A DNA stretch of 64,000 nucleotides from Chitinophagaceae bacterium (GTDB lineage: Bacteria; Bacteroidota; Bacteroidia; Chitinophagales; Chitinophagaceae), in contig JAMLGU010000004.1 in assembly GCA_023957575.1 (NCBI GenBank), forward strand, positions 62,001 to 126,000. Direction: 5' to 3'. Positions 63,895 through 64,000 of this stretch are shown piece by piece; position 1 is the stretch's first letter; each line of letters starts with the position of its first letter. Position numbers and translations under genes: made by a program. The notes under the pieces are model-generated. The model made no database searches and was not told the DNA's origin. It saw only the letters and a program-made list of their open reading frames with translations.

Positions 63895-64000
63895 TCACTC
63901 AAGAATGAAATTCTCATCGCTATTTGGATTATCCCTGTGATGTTCCAAATAATTCTGAATCATCTCATCAGTAATATTTCCACTACTCCAAGCTCCGTAG
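63895..64000 (-). CDS. tnpA: IS200/IS605-type Y1 transposase, C-terminal end (partial)
   Basis: Thirty-four codons run from the right edge to TGA at 63895-63897 and read YGAWSSGNITDEMIQNYLEHH followed by a short acidic tail ending FILE. This resembles the C-terminal beta-strand and helix of the small HUH/Y1 transposases (GYF-type SSGxITDEMIQxYIE). The catalytic HUH and tyrosine region lies outside the window, so the gene may be intact or broken. Confidence 0.65.
   Translation of the reverse strand, partial: YGAWSSGNITDEMIQNYLEHHRDNPNSDENFILE

Noticed and set aside
1..64000. CRISPR array, tRNA or rRNA genes
   Set aside because: No regularly spaced repeats or tRNA-like cloverleaf with conserved TTCGA arm were noticed on reading; a tool search was not possible.

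Overview
The window is AT-rich DNA from a member of the Bacteroidota, most likely Chitinophagia or Sphingobacteriia-like. The evidence is two SusC/SusD pairs, a hybrid two-component system with Reg_prop repeats, DUF3826 and DUF2264 proteins, many Sec or lipoprotein signal peptides, and few Shine-Dalgarno sites. Almost everything is on the minus strand, so operons read from high to low coordinates. I see no tRNA, rRNA or CRISPR array.

Region 1 (34.2 kb down to 1) is a large pectin-type polysaccharide utilisation locus. In transcription order it holds DUF3826, SusC, SusD, two paralogous PL1 pectate lyases and a giant beta-helix protein. After a gap with a LacI-type operator come a GH140 apiosidase-like enzyme, a GH43-like lipoprotein, an uncharacterised beta-propeller, an (alpha/alpha)6 glycosidase, a sialate-O-acetylesterase-like enzyme, GH2, GH78 rhamnosidase, a sialidase-fold protein, a sodium:solute symporter, a DapA/NanA-type aldolase, an STN-domain esterase, an exported isomerase-like lipoprotein, and a GH141-like beta-helix protein that runs off the left edge and carries a rhamnose-mutarotase-like C-terminus. 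The set resembles rhamnogalacturonan-II (RG-II) degradation. Two near-identical palindromes (CGCAAACGTTTGCG) sit upstream of the two halves and probably bind one LacI-family regulator encoded elsewhere.

Region 2 (34.4-37.3 kb) is a housekeeping island. It has a queuosine-precursor transporter behind a preQ1-I riboswitch, a decayed FAD-dehydrogenase pseudogene, an RsmB-type rRNA methyltransferase, and the C-terminal remnant of an IS630-type transposase.

Region 3 (63.6 kb down to 37.3 kb) is a second locus that looks built for arabinogalactan-protein or gum-arabic-like side chains. It has a double GH43 lipoprotein, GH2, L-rhamnose mutarotase, a 1352-residue hybrid two-component regulator, SusC, SusD, GH105, GH127, a GH27 with a beta-L-arabinopyranosidase signature, DUF2264 (GH154-like), a LacZ-type GH2 and a BNR_4/PL42-like enzyme. 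A 20-bp-period direct repeat upstream of SusC is a good candidate operator for the hybrid regulator. The right edge holds an IS200/IS605 transposase end, a long hairpin and short direct repeats.

Functional logic: in region 3 a rhamnose-glucuronate lyase would create unsaturated glucuronate for GH105, while GH154, GH2, GH127 and GH27 trim the other sugars and RhaM conditions the released rhamnose. In region 1 the sialidase-fold, symporter and aldolase genes form a cassette that could handle 3-deoxy-2-ulosonic acids (KDO/DHA) of RG-II; that part is inference.
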